DNA of 64,000 nt from Stutzerimonas stutzeri (GTDB lineage Bacteria; Pseudomonadota; Gammaproteobacteria; Pseudomonadales; Pseudomonadaceae): positions 124,001-188,000 of the forward strand of contig NZ_POUT01000008.1 in the NCBI RefSeq assembly GCF_002890915.1, in the 5' to 3' direction. The translations under genes and the position numbers were made by a program. The notes beneath the pieces were generated by a model. The model ran no database searches. It had not been told where the DNA came from and saw nothing but the letters and a program-made list of their open reading frames with translations. This document shows, in pieces, positions 9,812 through 19,467 of the stretch (the first letter of the stretch is position 1; every line of letters begins with the position of its first letter).

Positions 9812-10879
9812 ATGCTCAAGGTCCTGCGCGGTTGGGTGCATCGCTACTTCTCCGATGAAGAGGCGGTCGTGCTCGCGGTCCTGTTGTTCCTGGCATTCGC
9901 CGCGGTCCTGACGCTCGGCAACATGCTGGCGCCGGTGCTGGCCGGTCTGGTGCTGGCGTTTCTCATGCAGGGGCTGGTGGGGTTGCTCGAGCGTCTGCGG
10001 GTGCCGCATCTGCTGGCGGTCTGGCTGGTTTTCCTGATGTTCATCGGGGTGCTGGTGGTGTGCATCCTGTTCATCGTGCCGCTGCTCTGGCAGCAGGTGC
10101 TGACGCTGTTCAACGAGCTGCCGCGCATGCTGGTGGAATGGCAGTCCCTGTTGCTGCTGTTGCCGGAGCGCTATCCGCAGCTGGTCAACGAGGACCAGGT
10201 GCTGCGCGGGATCGACTTCATGCGCGGGGAGATCGGCCGCTATGGCCAGGTCATGCTGACGTCGTCGCTGTCTAGCCTGCCGCTGTTGATCGGGTTGATG
10301 ATCTACCTGGTGCTGGTGCCGATCCTGGTGTTCTTCTTCCTCAAGGATCGCCAGCAGATCAGTGACTGGATCAAGGGCTACCTGCCCCGCGAGCGCGGCC
10401 TGATCACCCAGGTCTCCCAGGAAATGAACCTGCAGATTGCCAACTACATTCGCGGCAAGGCCATCGAGATACTGATCTGCGCCGTGGTGTCCTACGTGGT
10501 GTTCGCGGCGCTGGGGCTGAATTACGCCGCGCTGATGGCCATGCTGGTCGGCGTATCGGTGGTGGTGCCCTACATCGGCGCCACCGTGGTGACCATTCCC
10601 ATCGCGCTGATCGCCTTGTTCCAGTGGGGTGTGGGCGACCAGTTCATCTACCTGATGGTCGCCTACACGATCATCCAGGCGCTCGATGGCAACGTGCTGG
10701 TGCCGCTGCTGTTCTCCGAGGCGGTGAACCTGCATCCGGTGGCGATCATCTGCGCGGTGCTGCTGTTCGGCGGGCTCTGGGGCTTCTGGGGCGTGTTCTT
10801 CGCGATCCCGCTGGCAACCCTGTTCAAGGCCGTGCTTTATGCCTGGCCGCGCAATGCGCCGCCGGCGCTGCCGGAGTGA
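9812..10879 (+). CDS. AI-2E family transporter (PerM-like membrane protein)
   Basis: Polytopic inner-membrane protein of 355 residues with about eight hydrophobic segments, including paired helices near residues 28-85, a central soluble stretch (about 95-145), and C-terminal helices at about 205-345 with the GVSVVVPYIGA and FGGLWGFWGVFFAIPL segments typical of the family. Members export small molecules or ions; the substrate here is unknown. It starts 18 bp after the TusA-like gene, with GAGGGG upstream. Confidence 0.87.
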   Translation: MLKVLRGWVHRYFSDEEAVVLAVLLFLAFAAVLTLGNMLAPVLAGLVLAFLMQGLVGLLERLRVPHLLAVWLVFLMFIGVLVVCILFIVPLLWQQVLTLFNELPRMLVEWQSLLLLLPERYPQLVNEDQVLRGIDFMRGEIGRYGQVMLTSSLSSLPLLIGLMIYLVLVPILVFFFLKDRQQISDWIKGYLPRERGLITQVSQEMNLQIANYIRGKAIEILICAVVSYVVFAALGLNYAALMAMLVGVSVVVPYIGATVVTIPIALIALFQWGVGDQFIYLMVAYTIIQALDGNVLVPLLFSEAVNLHPVAIICAVLLFGGLWGFWGVFFAIPLATLFKAVLYAWPRNAPPALPE

Positions 10880-10892
10880 GTCTGTAGAAAGA

Positions 10893-10920
10893 AAGGGGCC
10901 GGCTGATGCCGGCCCTTGTC
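10893..10920. terminator. Hairpin between the convergent AI-2E and bcp genes
   Basis: Stem GGGCCGGC / GCCGGCCC with loop TGAT. T-runs are short on both sides (CTTGT on plus, CCTTTC on minus), so it is a weak bidirectional terminator. Confidence 0.6.
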
Positions 10921-10922
10921 GT

Positions 10923-11396
10923 TCAACCCTGGTTCAATGCCTGCGCGGCCTGTAGCACCGCTTCGACATGGCCGGGCACCTTGACGCCGCGCCACTGCTG
11001 GCGCAGCACGCCGTTGCGGTCGATGAGGAAGGTGCTGCGGTCGACCCCCAGGTATTCCTTGCCGTAGAGCTTCTTCAGCTTGATCACGTCGAACAGCTGG
11101 CAGAGCTGCTCGTCCTTGTCGCTGATCAGCTCGAACGGGAAGCCTTGTTTGGCGCGGAAATTCTCGTGGGTCTTGAGGCTGTCGCGCGACACGCCGAAGA
11201 CCAGGGTGTTGGCCGCGAGAAAGGCCTGGTGCTGGTCGCGAAAACCCTGGCCCTCGGTGGTGCAGCCCGGGGTGTTGTCCTTCGGGTAGAAGTACAGCAC
11301 CACCTGCTTGCCGACGAGCGACTCGAGGCTGACCTGCTGGCCGCTGGTGGCCTGGGCCTGGAAGGGCGGGACGGGCTGGTCGAGTTCGACGGCCAT
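10923..11396 (-). CDS. bcp: Peroxiredoxin of the Bcp/PrxQ family
   Basis: Thiol peroxidase of 157 residues that reduces H2O2 and organic peroxides. The peroxidatic Cys is in TPGCTTEG. The second Cys found five residues on in E. coli Bcp (TPGCTVQACG) is Gln here, while a later Cys (EQLCQLF) is kept, so the resolving chemistry may differ. AAGGAG precedes the ATG. It is followed upstream on the same strand by gcvR (18-bp gap), the same pairing as in P. aeruginosa. Confidence 0.92.
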   Translation of the reverse strand: MAVELDQPVPPFQAQATSGQQVSLESLVGKQVVLYFYPKDNTPGCTTEGQGFRDQHQAFLAANTLVFGVSRDSLKTHENFRAKQGFPFELISDKDEQLCQLFDVIKLKKLYGKEYLGVDRSTFLIDRNGVLRQQWRGVKVPGHVEAVLQAAQALNQG

Positions 11397-11414
11397 ATGG
11401 ACTCCTTGTAGGTC

Positions 11415-11975
11415 TTACGGATTCTGCGGACGCCAGGGTTCGATCAATGCGTCGAGGTTCAGCGCGTCGGCGAAATCGAGGAACTGGTCGCGCAGCCAGC
11501 TGATCTGGGTGCCGGCGGGGAGGGTGACCGTCAGGGTGGCATTGAGCATGGTGCCGCCGGTCTGGGGCGCCTGGTAAGTGTCGCAGGTCAGGCTTTCCAG
11601 CTCGACACGGTGGTCGATGAAGAACTGGCACAGTTCGTTGAGGATGTCCGGGCGGTACGCCGCGCTGACGTAGGCTACATAGGGCAGCGCCTGCGGGCGG
11701 CTTTCCAGCGCCTCGCTGCGCACCACGTTGGCGGTGAAGGCGTGCTTCTTGGCCAGCCCGGGCAGCGCGGTCTCCATGCGGGCCAGCGCATCCCAGCTGC
11801 CGGCGACTTCCAGGACCAGCGCACTGCACTCGCCATGGCGCGTCAGCCGGGTGCTGACTACGGCGCAGCGGTTCTCGTTGGCGGCCCGGCAGAGCACGTT
11901 GGTCAGCTCCATGGGGTTGGCGCCGAGGGCGCTGATGACGAGAAATTGTTCGCGGGGTACGGGCGGGGTGGACAT
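11415..11975 (-). CDS. gcvR: Glycine cleavage system transcriptional repressor GcvR-like (two ACT domains)
   Basis: Regulatory protein of 186 residues built of two ACT domains (about 8-85 and 95-180), as in GcvR, which senses glycine and controls GcvA. The start at 11975 ([10 protein letters not shown]) is chosen because CAGGA precedes it; the open frame extends further upstream but that part looks non-coding. It probably forms an operon with bcp. It is divergent from dapA. Confidence 0.85.
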   Translation of the reverse strand: MSTPPVPREQFLVISALGANPMELTNVLCRAANENRCAVVSTRLTRHGECSALVLEVAGSWDALARMETALPGLAKKHAFTANVVRSEALESRPQALPYVAYVSAAYRPDILNELCQFFIDHRVELESLTCDTYQAPQTGGTMLNATLTVTLPAGTQISWLRDQFLDFADALNLDALIEPWRPQNP

Positions 11976-12205
11976 GCAGCATTCCTGGCGGTGGTGAATC
12001 GGTCGGCCAGCCAAGCCGAAAACGGCTAAGGGTAGCGAAAAGCGCGCCACGAGGGAATGTGTATCGGCAAATGAGCGGCACCGCTCCGTTGCGTGCCCGG
12101 GCATGGCGGCCGGCGTTGCGCGCCGTGTTTGCAGGCCACTCGCAAAGCGCCTGGGAGCCTTGTACCATTACGGCTCTTTTAATTATTCCGGCAGGAGTGG
12201 TTTGC

Positions 12206-13084
12206 ATGATTGCGGGCAGTATAGTGGCGCTGGTCACGCCCATGGATGCGCAGGGCGGCCTGGACTGGGACAGCCTGAGCAAGCTGGTGGATTTCCATTT
12301 GCAGGAAGGCACCCATGCAATCGTTGCTGTCGGGACCACGGGTGAATCGGCCACGCTGAGTGTCGCCGAACACATCGAGGTGATCCGGCGGGTCGTCGAC
12401 CAGGTCAACGGTCGCATCCCGGTGATCGCCGGTACCGGCGCCAACTCCACCAGCGAGGCCGTCGAGCTGACCGAGAACGCCAAGTCCGCCGGCGCCGATG
12501 CCTGCCTGCTGGTGACACCGTACTACAACAAACCGACCCAGGAAGGCCTGTACCTGCACTTCAAGCACATCGCCGAAGCCGTGGCGATCCCGCAGATCCT
12601 CTACAACGTGCCTGGGCGTACCGTATGCGACATGCTGCCGGATACGGTCGAGCGGCTGTCGAAGGTGCCGAACATCATCGGCATCAAGGAAGCCACCGGC
12701 GACCTCAAGCGCGGCCAGGAAGTGCTGGATCGCGTCAGCAAGGATTTCCTCGTCTATTCCGGTGACGATCCGACTGCCGTCGAACTGATGCTGATGGGCG
12801 GCAAGGGCAATATCTCGGTGACCGCCAACGTCGCGCCGCGCGCGATGAGCGACCTCTGCAAGGCCGCGATGGCCGGTGACGCCGAGACGGCGCGCGCCAT
12901 CAACGAGCGTCTGATGCCACTGCACCGCGCCCTGTTCCTCGAAGCCAACCCGATTCCGGTCAAGTGGGCGCTGCACGAGATGGGCCTGATGGGCAACGGC
13001 ATCCGCTTGCCGCTGACCTGGTTGAGCCAGAGCTTCCAGGAACCGCTACGCCAGGCAATGCGCCAAACCGGTGTGCTGGCTTAA
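12206..13084 (+). CDS. dapA: 4-hydroxy-tetrahydrodipicolinate synthase DapA
   Basis: First enzyme of the lysine/diaminopimelate branch, joining pyruvate and aspartate semialdehyde. It has 292 residues, the typical length. Visible family motifs are [10 protein letters not shown], the catalytic Tyr region [16 protein letters not shown] and the Schiff-base Lys in [14 protein letters not shown] lies just before ATG 12206. bamC follows after 16 bp, a very common dapA-bamC linkage. Confidence 0.96.
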   Translation: MIAGSIVALVTPMDAQGGLDWDSLSKLVDFHLQEGTHAIVAVGTTGESATLSVAEHIEVIRRVVDQVNGRIPVIAGTGANSTSEAVELTENAKSAGADACLLVTPYYNKPTQEGLYLHFKHIAEAVAIPQILYNVPGRTVCDMLPDTVERLSKVPNIIGIKEATGDLKRGQEVLDRVSKDFLVYSGDDPTAVELMLMGGKGNISVTANVAPRAMSDLCKAAMAGDAETARAINERLMPLHRALFLEANPIPVKWALHEMGLMGNGIRLPLTWLSQSFQEPLRQAMRQTGVLA

Positions 13085-13100
13085 TAACAAAGGAATACGC

Positions 13101-14201
13101 ATGAAGCGACTGGCCGGACTCTCGACCCTTGCTCTGATCATCTCTGCCACCAGCGGTTGCGGCTGGCTATGGGGCGAAGACGGATACTTCCGCGATCGCG
13201 GAAGCGACTATCTCTCGGCGCGCCAGGTCGCGCCGATGCAGGTGGCGGTCGAGGGCGAGATCCGTCCGCTCGACCCGCTGCTACCGATTCCGCAGCAGGT
13301 CGCCGACAGCACCGTCAGCGGCGAGTATGAAGTGCCGCGCCCCCAGCGTTTGCAGGTCGCGGCCGATATCAGCGATTTCAGCATCCAGACCTCTGGCGAT
13401 TCTCGCTGGCTGGTCGCGCAGCATACGCCTTCGCAAGTATGGAATGCGGCACGGCAATTCTTCACCGACAATGGTTTCAGCCTTGCCGAAGAGCGTCCGC
13501 AGACAGGCGAATTCAGCACCGCCTGGCAGCGCAGCGAGCAGCTCGACCAGGCCCTGGTGCGCAACCTGGGCATCCAGGACAGTGAAACCCGCGTGCGCGT
13601 ACGCGTCGAGCCGGGCGTGCAGCGCAACACCAGCGAGATCTTCCTGGTCAGCGTCAAGCGTCCTGCCGGCAGCACCACCGACGTGGCCTGGCCGGAAACC
13701 TCCAGCAACAAGGAACTCGATCGCGTGCTGCTCGACGAGCTGCAGGCCAGCCTGAACCGCAGTGCCCAGGCAGGCGGTTCCGTATCGCTGCTGGCCGAGC
13801 GTGATTTCGACGCGCCGAGCCGGGTCAGCCTGATCGAAGACGGCAACGGCAACCCGGTGTTGCAGCTCGATAGCGATTTCGATCGTGCCTGGTCCAGCAT
13901 CGGCCGTGCCCTGCAGGCCAGCGATGTACGGGTCGACGACCTGGATCGCAGCCTGGGCGTGTATTACGTCAACCTGGCCGAGGGCGCCGTGAATGCGGAC
14001 GACAAGCCTGGCTTCTTCGCCCGGCTGTTCGGCGGTGCGCCGGACAAGGACGAGATCGAGGCGCGCGCCGAGCGCTATCAGCTTCGCCTGACACGCGCCG
14101 CCGACAGCATCCAGGTGACGCTGGACAAGAGCATCGATAGCGTCGCGCCGGCCGATGTCGCCCGCCGCGTGCTCAACCTGATCAAGGACAATCTGGGCTG
14201 A
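13101..14201 (+). CDS. bamC: Outer membrane assembly lipoprotein BamC
   Basis: Lipoprotein component of the BAM complex that inserts outer-membrane proteins. It has 366 residues, with a signal peptide and lipobox ending in SGCGW (Cys16), an unstructured N-terminal stretch that binds BamD in E. coli, then two helix-grip domains (about 90-210 and 230-360). ATG 13101 with AAAGGA upstream. It follows dapA in one transcript and is closed by a hairpin at 14231. Confidence 0.9.
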   Translation: MKRLAGLSTLALIISATSGCGWLWGEDGYFRDRGSDYLSARQVAPMQVAVEGEIRPLDPLLPIPQQVADSTVSGEYEVPRPQRLQVAADISDFSIQTSGDSRWLVAQHTPSQVWNAARQFFTDNGFSLAEERPQTGEFSTAWQRSEQLDQALVRNLGIQDSETRVRVRVEPGVQRNTSEIFLVSVKRPAGSTTDVAWPETSSNKELDRVLLDELQASLNRSAQAGGSVSLLAERDFDAPSRVSLIEDGNGNPVLQLDSDFDRAWSSIGRALQASDVRVDDLDRSLGVYYVNLAEGAVNADDKPGFFARLFGGAPDKDEIEARAERYQLRLTRAADSIQVTLDKSIDSVAPADVARRVLNLIKDNLG

Positions 14202-14230
14202 GTGAACCGCAGCCCATGCTCCGATCCAAT

Positions 14231-14260
14231 AGGCGAAACCCCGGGTTTCGCCTGTTTCGT
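14231..14260 (+). terminator. Terminator after bamC
   Basis: Ten-base stem AGGCGAAACC / GGTTTCGCCT with a three-base loop, followed by GTTTCGTTTC. The T-run is broken but the stem is perfect. Confidence 0.7.
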
Positions 14261-14293
14261 TTCTGATGACCTGCTAACTGCGGAAATTGCCCC

Positions 14294-15163
14294 ATGACCA
14301 CTCCCACCGCCCTCAGCCTGAAGAAAATCTACTCGGGCAAGGTTCGCGACCTCTACGAGATCGACGAAAAACGCATGCTCATGGTCGCCACCGATCGCCT
14401 TTCGGCGTTCGACGTGATCCTCGCCGAGCCGATTCCGGAGAAGGGCAAGATCCTCACCGCCATCTCCAACTTCTGGTTCGACAAGCTCAAGGACCTGGTG
14501 CCCAACCATTTCACCGGTGACAGGGTCGAGGACGTGGTGCCGGCTGCCGAACTGCCGCTGGTCGAAGGACGAGCGGTGGTGGCCAAGCGCCTCAAGCCGG
14601 TCGCGGTGGAGGCCATCGTGCGCGGTTACATCGCCGGTTCGGGCTGGAAGGAATACCAGAAGAGCGGCACCGTTTGCGGCATCCAGTTGCCGGCCGGGTT
14701 GAAGGAGGCGGCCAAGCTGCCGCAACCGATCTTCACCCCGTCGACCAAGGCGGCCGTCGGCGATCACGACGAGAACATCTCCTTCGAGCAGTGCGAAGCC
14801 ATCGTCGGCAAGGAACTGGCGGCCAAGGTGCGCGACGTCTCCATCGCGCTGTACAGCGCGGCGGTCGAATACGCCGCCACCCGCGGCATCATCATCGCCG
14901 ACACCAAGTTCGAGTTCGGCCTCGACGAAGACGGCACCCTGACCTTGATGGACGAGGTGCTGACGCCCGATTCGAGCCGCTTCTGGCCGGCCGACAGCTA
15001 CGAAGAGGGCAAGAACCCGCCGAGCTTCGACAAGCAGTTCGTCCGCGACTGGCTGGAGTCCACCGGCTGGAACAAGCAGCCACCCGCGCCCGCGGTGCCC
15101 GCTGACGTCGCGCAGAAGACCGCCGACAAATACCGCGAGGCGCTGAGCCGCCTGACCACCTGA
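14294..15163 (+). CDS. purC: SAICAR synthetase PurC, long (eukaryotic/betaproteobacterial-type) form
   Basis: Purine synthesis enzyme that joins CAIR and aspartate with ATP. It has 289 residues, with motifs [30 protein letters not shown] and ADTKFEFGL. The canonical Pseudomonas PurC, as I know it, has about 236 residues and begins MEKREELYRGKAKSVY; this protein belongs to the longer class. In P. aeruginosa a metallo-beta-lactamase-fold gene and short purC follow bamC before tRNA-Ser. Here the long form occupies the place and the metallo gene is absent. Confidence 0.93.
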   Translation: MTTPTALSLKKIYSGKVRDLYEIDEKRMLMVATDRLSAFDVILAEPIPEKGKILTAISNFWFDKLKDLVPNHFTGDRVEDVVPAAELPLVEGRAVVAKRLKPVAVEAIVRGYIAGSGWKEYQKSGTVCGIQLPAGLKEAAKLPQPIFTPSTKAAVGDHDENISFEQCEAIVGKELAAKVRDVSIALYSAAVEYAATRGIIIADTKFEFGLDEDGTLTLMDEVLTPDSSRFWPADSYEEGKNPPSFDKQFVRDWLESTGWNKQPPAPAVPADVAQKTADKYREALSRLTT

Positions 15164-15216
15164 ATGACCGGTGGCTGCAACATGCTGAAAAGCTGAAAAA
15201 ATGTATGCGGTTGGGG

Positions 15217-15245
15217 TTCGACAAAGCCCGCTGAACTGCTATCAT
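15217..15245 (+). promoter_or_regulatory. Promoter of tRNA-Ser
   Basis: TTCGAC (15217-15222), 17-base spacer, TATCAT (15240-15245), followed by GCGCGCC as in the tRNA-Lys promoter. Inferred by eye. Confidence 0.5.
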
Positions 15246-15255
15246 GCGCGCCGCT

Positions 15256-15345
15256 GGAGAGATGCCGGAGTGGCCGAACGGGACGGATTCGAAATCCGTT
15301 GTACCCTCGCGGGTACCTAGGGTTCAAATCCCTATCTCTCCGCCA
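15256..15345 (+). tRNA. tRNA-Ser (anticodon CGA)
   Basis: A 90-base class II tRNA. Acceptor GGAGAGA pairs with TCTCTCC; the anticodon loop TTCGAAA reads CGA; a long variable arm (ACCCTCGCGGGTA) is present; T-arm GGTTCAAATCC; CCA encoded. It borders the accessory region to its right. Confidence 0.97.
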
Positions 15346-15358
15346 TTACATGAAACAC

Positions 15359-15402
15359 GAAGCCCCTGATTTCAAAGCAGAGATCAGGGGCTTCGTCGTT
15401 TC
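15359..15402 (+). terminator. Terminator after tRNA-Ser
   Basis: Stem AGCCCCTGAT / ATCAGGGGCT around a 12-base loop, followed by TCGTCGTTTCT. The T-run is weak. Confidence 0.6.
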
Positions 15403-15492
15403 TGGGTGGGCACTAACCCTCTCCGCCTATTCCGAGGTGACGGCTGAGATCGGTCAACGCCAGATATCGATACCCAAGCCTGTGTCGCCTTT

Positions 15493-16134
15493 TCAGCCCT
15501 TCCAGGCCGACGCGCGGATCACGCTGCAGAAGTTGCCTCGGTGGAAATGCGGTTCCTTGTCGTGAATCACATCGGCCTTCACGTTACCGAATGTGGTTTC
15601 GGGCTTGTGCCTGATGCCGTCGTAGAAGGCCTGGATAATGTCCTCCTTGAAATGCTTGGTACGTGGATGTACGCGCACCACGGCTTCACGGTCGATATCG
15701 ACGAAGCTGTCGTAACGAATGCCGAGCACGTCCATTTCCACCCCTGCCGTCAGCAAGGCGATCTCAGATGCCATGAACTCGGGGATGCCAGGGGTCGTAT
15801 GCAGGGCGATGGCGGTCCAGACCTTCTCGACCTCGCGCTCGCCTATGCCGCGGCTGCGCAGGAAATCGGCAGCCGCATTGGCACCATCGACTTCGAAACG
15901 CTTGTCATGGCTGCTGTGCGCATGGGTCAACCCCATGTCGTGGAACATGGCGCCGGCATAGAGCAGCTCCGGGTCGTAGCGCAACCCGCGTTGCCGACCC
16001 GCCAGCGAGGCCCAGTAATAGACGCGACTGGAGTGATGGAACAGCAACGGTGATTCGGTATCGCGTACCAGCTCGGTGATTTCATGGGCCAGCTTGCTAT
16101 CGGGAATGGTGATGTCGCCAAGAGTGAAGTGCAT
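15493..16134 (-). CDS. HD domain-containing hydrolase
   Basis: Protein of 213 residues with a metal-binding HD domain: a first His in FHHSSRV, the HD pair in MFHDMGLTH, and a His in IALHTTPG. This arrangement resembles small HD phosphohydrolases and cyanamide hydratase-like proteins; the substrate is unknown. AGGAGT precedes the ATG. Divergent from the GlxA-type regulator, which may control it. It is the first gene of the accessory stretch next to tRNA-Ser. Confidence 0.75.
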   Translation of the reverse strand: MHFTLGDITIPDSKLAHEITELVRDTESPLLFHHSSRVYYWASLAGRQRGLRYDPELLYAGAMFHDMGLTHAHSSHDKRFEVDGANAAADFLRSRGIGEREVEKVWTAIALHTTPGIPEFMASEIALLTAGVEMDVLGIRYDSFVDIDREAVVRVHPRTKHFKEDIIQAFYDGIRHKPETTFGNVKADVIHDKEPHFHRGNFCSVIRASAWKG

Positions 16135-16214
16135 GGTCGACTCCTGTTCGGTGGAGGGGTTGTCTCGAGTTTATGGAGGCAGCAGAATGTCCTCAATCAT
16201 CGTTAAGCGACGAA

Positions 16215-17234
16215 ATGAGCCATTTGCGAACATTCCGGACGTCCGCCATGCCTGCATCACGAAATATCGGTCTCCTGGGTATCGAAGGGGTCCAGTTGCT
16301 GGACATATCGGGCCCGCTCGACGTCTTCGCCGAAGCCAACGTGCAAGCCGGCGCCGAGATCTATCACCTGCATGTGGTAGCGCTGCGACGTGGTCCAGTG
16401 CGGGCGTCATCAGGCGCGAGACTGTTGCCGGACATCGTGATCGAGGACGATCCGAAAGCAGCGCGCTTGCCCAGGTTCCACACGTTACTGGTTGCCGGTG
16501 CGCCGCATGTGGGCGACGCTACAGCCGAACCGCTGGTGCTCGATTGGATCCGGCGAACGGCCCCTTTGGCTCGGCGCTTCGGCTCGGTCTGCAGCGGCGC
16601 ATTCCTTCTAGCGGAGGCCGGCTTGCTCGATGGCCATCGCATCACGACCCACTGGGCTGTGGCCGACGCACTGGCGGCACGCTATCCCGAGGTGAAGGTG
16701 GACGCCGATGCAATCCATGTACGCGACGGCAAGCTGCACACGGCGGCGGGTGTCACCGCGGGGATGGACCTGGCGCTGGCGCTCGTCGAGGAAGATCTTG
16801 GCCGTGACATCGCTCTCAAGGTCGCCAGCCAACTGGTGATGTACTTCAAGCGCCCCGGCGGCCAGGCGCAGTTCAGCCGACGTGAAGCCCCCGCGGCAGC
16901 GAATCGCTCAGCATTGCAGGAACTGCAGCGCTGGGTCGCGGCGCATCCAGCGCAATCGCACGATGTACAGAGCCTGGCGGCGCGGATCGGTGTCAGCCCG
17001 CGTCACCTGTCGCGACTCTTTCGCGACGAGGTGGGCGTAACGCCTGCAAGCTGGGTAGAAGCGGCGCGAGTCTCGGCGGCGAGGCTCTTGCTCGAAGAGG
17101 GAAACCTCGCACCCAAGCAGGTGGCAGGGGCGTGCGGCTTTTCCAGCGTCGATACCTTGCGACGGGCATTCATGCGCGTCGTGGGAGTAACGCCGGCGGA
17201 GTATCGCAAGCAATATGCCTCGGCGCTGGAGTGA
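16215..17234 (+). CDS. GlxA family transcriptional regulator (DJ-1/PfpI domain plus AraC-type HTH)
   Basis: Regulator of about 339 residues. The N-terminal half (to about 200) is a class I amidotransferase-like domain with the CSGAFLLAEAGLLDG segment around the nucleophile-elbow Cys; the C-terminal third has two AraC helix-turn-helix motifs (SLAARIGVSPRHLSRLFR and QVAGACGFSSVDTLRRAF). The start is uncertain: ATGs at 16173, 16215 and 16248 are in frame and none has a strong ribosome site; 16248 gives the most typical N terminus. It likely controls the divergent HD gene. Confidence 0.8.
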   Translation: MSHLRTFRTSAMPASRNIGLLGIEGVQLLDISGPLDVFAEANVQAGAEIYHLHVVALRRGPVRASSGARLLPDIVIEDDPKAARLPRFHTLLVAGAPHVGDATAEPLVLDWIRRTAPLARRFGSVCSGAFLLAEAGLLDGHRITTHWAVADALAARYPEVKVDADAIHVRDGKLHTAAGVTAGMDLALALVEEDLGRDIALKVASQLVMYFKRPGGQAQFSRREAPAAANRSALQELQRWVAAHPAQSHDVQSLAARIGVSPRHLSRLFRDEVGVTPASWVEAARVSAARLLLEEGNLAPKQVAGACGFSSVDTLRRAFMRVVGVTPAEYRKQYASALE

Positions 17235-17372
17235 GGGATGCCACTGCTCGGCACTGAACTGCCCGACCCAGTGGAATTCGGGGCGTGCGGTATGATGGCC
17301 GCGACGGTTGCGGCCGAACCGTCGCTATCCGCCCAGAAGCTGCTATTGGCCAAGCGGTCGTGATCTCCCGGT

Positions 17373-17825
17373 TCAGGCAATGGCAGCCGCCGGCGTGTTG
17401 CGGAAACTGATCGCCATGCGGTTATAGGCATTCATCAAGCTAACCGCGATCGTCAGGTCCACCAATTCTTTCTCGCTGAACGCTGCCCTCGCTGCCTGGT
17501 AGTCCGCGTCGGGAACGCCCGTGGCAGAAACGCGTGTCACCGTCTCCGCCCAGGCGAGCGCTGCGCGTTCCTGCGTAGTGAACAGCTCTCCGGCTTCGCT
17601 CCAGGCCTGGACCAGCGCGATCTTCTCGACTTTCACGCCCTTGTTCAGCAAATCTCGTGTGTGCATGTCGAGGCAATAGGCGCAGTTATTGATTTGCGAT
17701 ATGCGCAGGTACATCAGTTCCACCAACTCGCCCGGCAAACCGCTTTGGAGAACGTAGCCATATACCCCGGCGAGGGCCTTCGCACCGCCCGGTGCAACTT
17801 GGTTGTAGTCGATTCGTTGTGTCAT
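17373..17825 (-). CDS. Carboxymuconolactone decarboxylase family protein (AhpD-like)
   Basis: Protein of 150 residues with the AhpD fold and redox motif CxxC in NNCAYCLDMH, which marks the alkylhydroperoxidase subgroup, not a true decarboxylase. It lies just downstream of the broken cupin gene on the same strand (27-bp gap), with a LysR regulator divergent from both; the three would have formed one oxidative-stress or quinone-type module. Confidence 0.8.
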   Translation of the reverse strand: MTQRIDYNQVAPGGAKALAGVYGYVLQSGLPGELVELMYLRISQINNCAYCLDMHTRDLLNKGVKVEKIALVQAWSEAGELFTTQERAALAWAETVTRVSATGVPDADYQAARAAFSEKELVDLTIAVSLMNAYNRMAISFRNTPAAAIA

Positions 17826-17852
17826 TTTCGGTTCCTTGTTCGATCCTGTGAG

Positions 17853-18279
17853 TCACTTCGTCGGCGTGGTCAGTTCTTTGTCTTCGGTGTCGACGACGAA
17901 CACGGCCAATAACTTTGCCGGTTCTGTTTTGCTCGCATTGCGGCTGATGGAATGGCTCGCACCCGGCGGCTCCGACCAACTCTGCCCCGTGTTGTAAATG
18001 CGTGGCTTGCCGTCGTTGACCTTCGATTCGATAGAGCCGGCCACCACATAGGCATAGATATAGGCCGACTTGGCGTGAACGTGCGAAACGAGGCACTGCC
18101 TGGGGGGTATACGACCTCTACTGCTATCAGGGATTTTCCGGGGAGATTAGGGATGGTCTCCTCGAAGTTGGGGATGACCTCATCTAGAGATTGATCCGCC
18201 AATGAGGGGTGGCGCAGGCGAATGCCGCGATAGCACATAGTGCTGCAGTGAAGCCATTGGCTCGTTTGGTCATGGACAT
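17853..18279 (-). pseudogene. Secreted cupin protein, broken by two frameshifts
   Basis: The start at 18279 (AGAGGACA upstream) opens a signal peptide that ends after ATP and then runs into TAG. The mature part continues in another frame (SLADQSLDEV...VVYPP), then shifts again to HVHAKSAYIYAYVV and reads on to the stop at 17853. Each shift is repaired by adding one C to a C-run (CCCC near 18209 and CCCCC near 18109), giving a continuous cupin of about 140 residues. Either real decay or homopolymer base-calling error. Confidence 0.75.
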
Positions 18280-18373
18280 TGTCCTCTGGGAGGGGGCAGG
18301 GCGACTTTAATAGGGCATATTTTCCGGATAAAGTATTTGGAATAGTTTTTTCTTTACGAGTTTTCGGATAATC

Positions 18374-19292
18374 ATGGCGCTCGATCGCTTGGAGGCTATG
18401 CGCGCTTTTTGTCGCATCGTCGAGGTAGGCAGCTTCAACAAGGCTGCGGAATCGCTGGGCTTGGCCACCACGACGGTTTCAGGCCAGGTCCAGTCGTTGG
18501 AGAAGCTTTTGGGGATCAAACTGCTGCACCGCAGTACCCGCAAGGTTTCGCCTACGACCGAAGGCGCTGCGTACTATGCGCGCGCGGAATGTGATTGACG
18601 AGGTAGACGAGCTGGAGGCGTCGGTCTCGCAAAGCCATAACCTTGTCAGGGGGCGGGTTGCGGTCGAAATGCCTTCGCCGGTCGGCATCTTTCTGGTTAT
18701 TCCCGCGTTGCCCGATTTCGCGGCGAAGTTTCCGGAAATCCGGCTTGATATCGGTTGCAGTGAACGCGTCGTCGGATTAGCGGAAGAAGGCATCGACTGT
18801 GCGATCAGGGGCGGGACGTTGGTCGATCTTGATCTGGTATCCAGAGCTATTGGGCAGATGCGATTTTGCTTCTGCGCATCTCCCTCATACCTGGCAACGG
18901 CACCTCTGCTCAATCATCCTGGCGACCTGACGCAGCATCGGCATCTGGGATTCAAGTTCCCCGGAACGGGTAGGCGCTTCATTCCAACCTTAACGCGTGG
19001 GAATGAAAGCTTCACACTCGACCAGACTCCCTATATGTATTTCAACAATGGCAGCGCAGTTACCGCCGCTGCCGTGGCAGGTCTTGGCATTGCATACTTG
19101 CCCAGGGCCGAAATCGAGCATCAACTCCAGGCTGGTGATCTTGTCGAGATTTTTGGCGACTGGCATATGGCAAGCATGCCTATTTCGATCGTTTATCCGT
19201 CGACCAGGCATATATCGGCCAAAGTCCGCGCATTCGCCGATTGGATCGCGCTATTGATGGAGTCCGATCCGTTGTGGCGTTTGGACGGATAA
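18374..19292 (+). pseudogene. LysR family regulator, broken by one frameshift
   Basis: ATG 18374 opens a normal LysR N terminus (winged HTH: FNKAAESLGLATTTVSGQVQ) that hits TGA at 18596-18598 after EGAAYYARA. The rest (NVIDEVDELEASVSQ...) follows in another frame to 19292 and contains the whole effector domain. Restoring one GC unit in the GCGCGCGCGG run near 18580 rejoins both parts as YYARARNVIDEV. Divergent from the broken cupin gene, so regulator and target are both damaged. Confidence 0.8.
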
Positions 19293-19364
19293 GACAGCTA
19301 GGCATTTGAGGGCAGGATTCAAGCGGTAGTCGAACCGGCCATGTTTTCCTGATAGGCGCATTAC

Positions 19365-19396
19365 GAAAAAAGCCCAGGCGTGTTCAGGCCCGGGCT
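19365..19396 (-). terminator. Terminator for the second AhpD-like gene
   Basis: Read on the minus strand: stem AGCCCGGGCC / GGC(C)TGGGCT with one mismatch, loop TGAACAC, then TTTTTTCG. Confidence 0.65.
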
Positions 19397-19467
19397 ACGG
19401 TATTGCGTTCGCATCGGATGATATGTGCCAGGACCATTCGGAGATGGTCGATGCGACGGTGTAGGGT

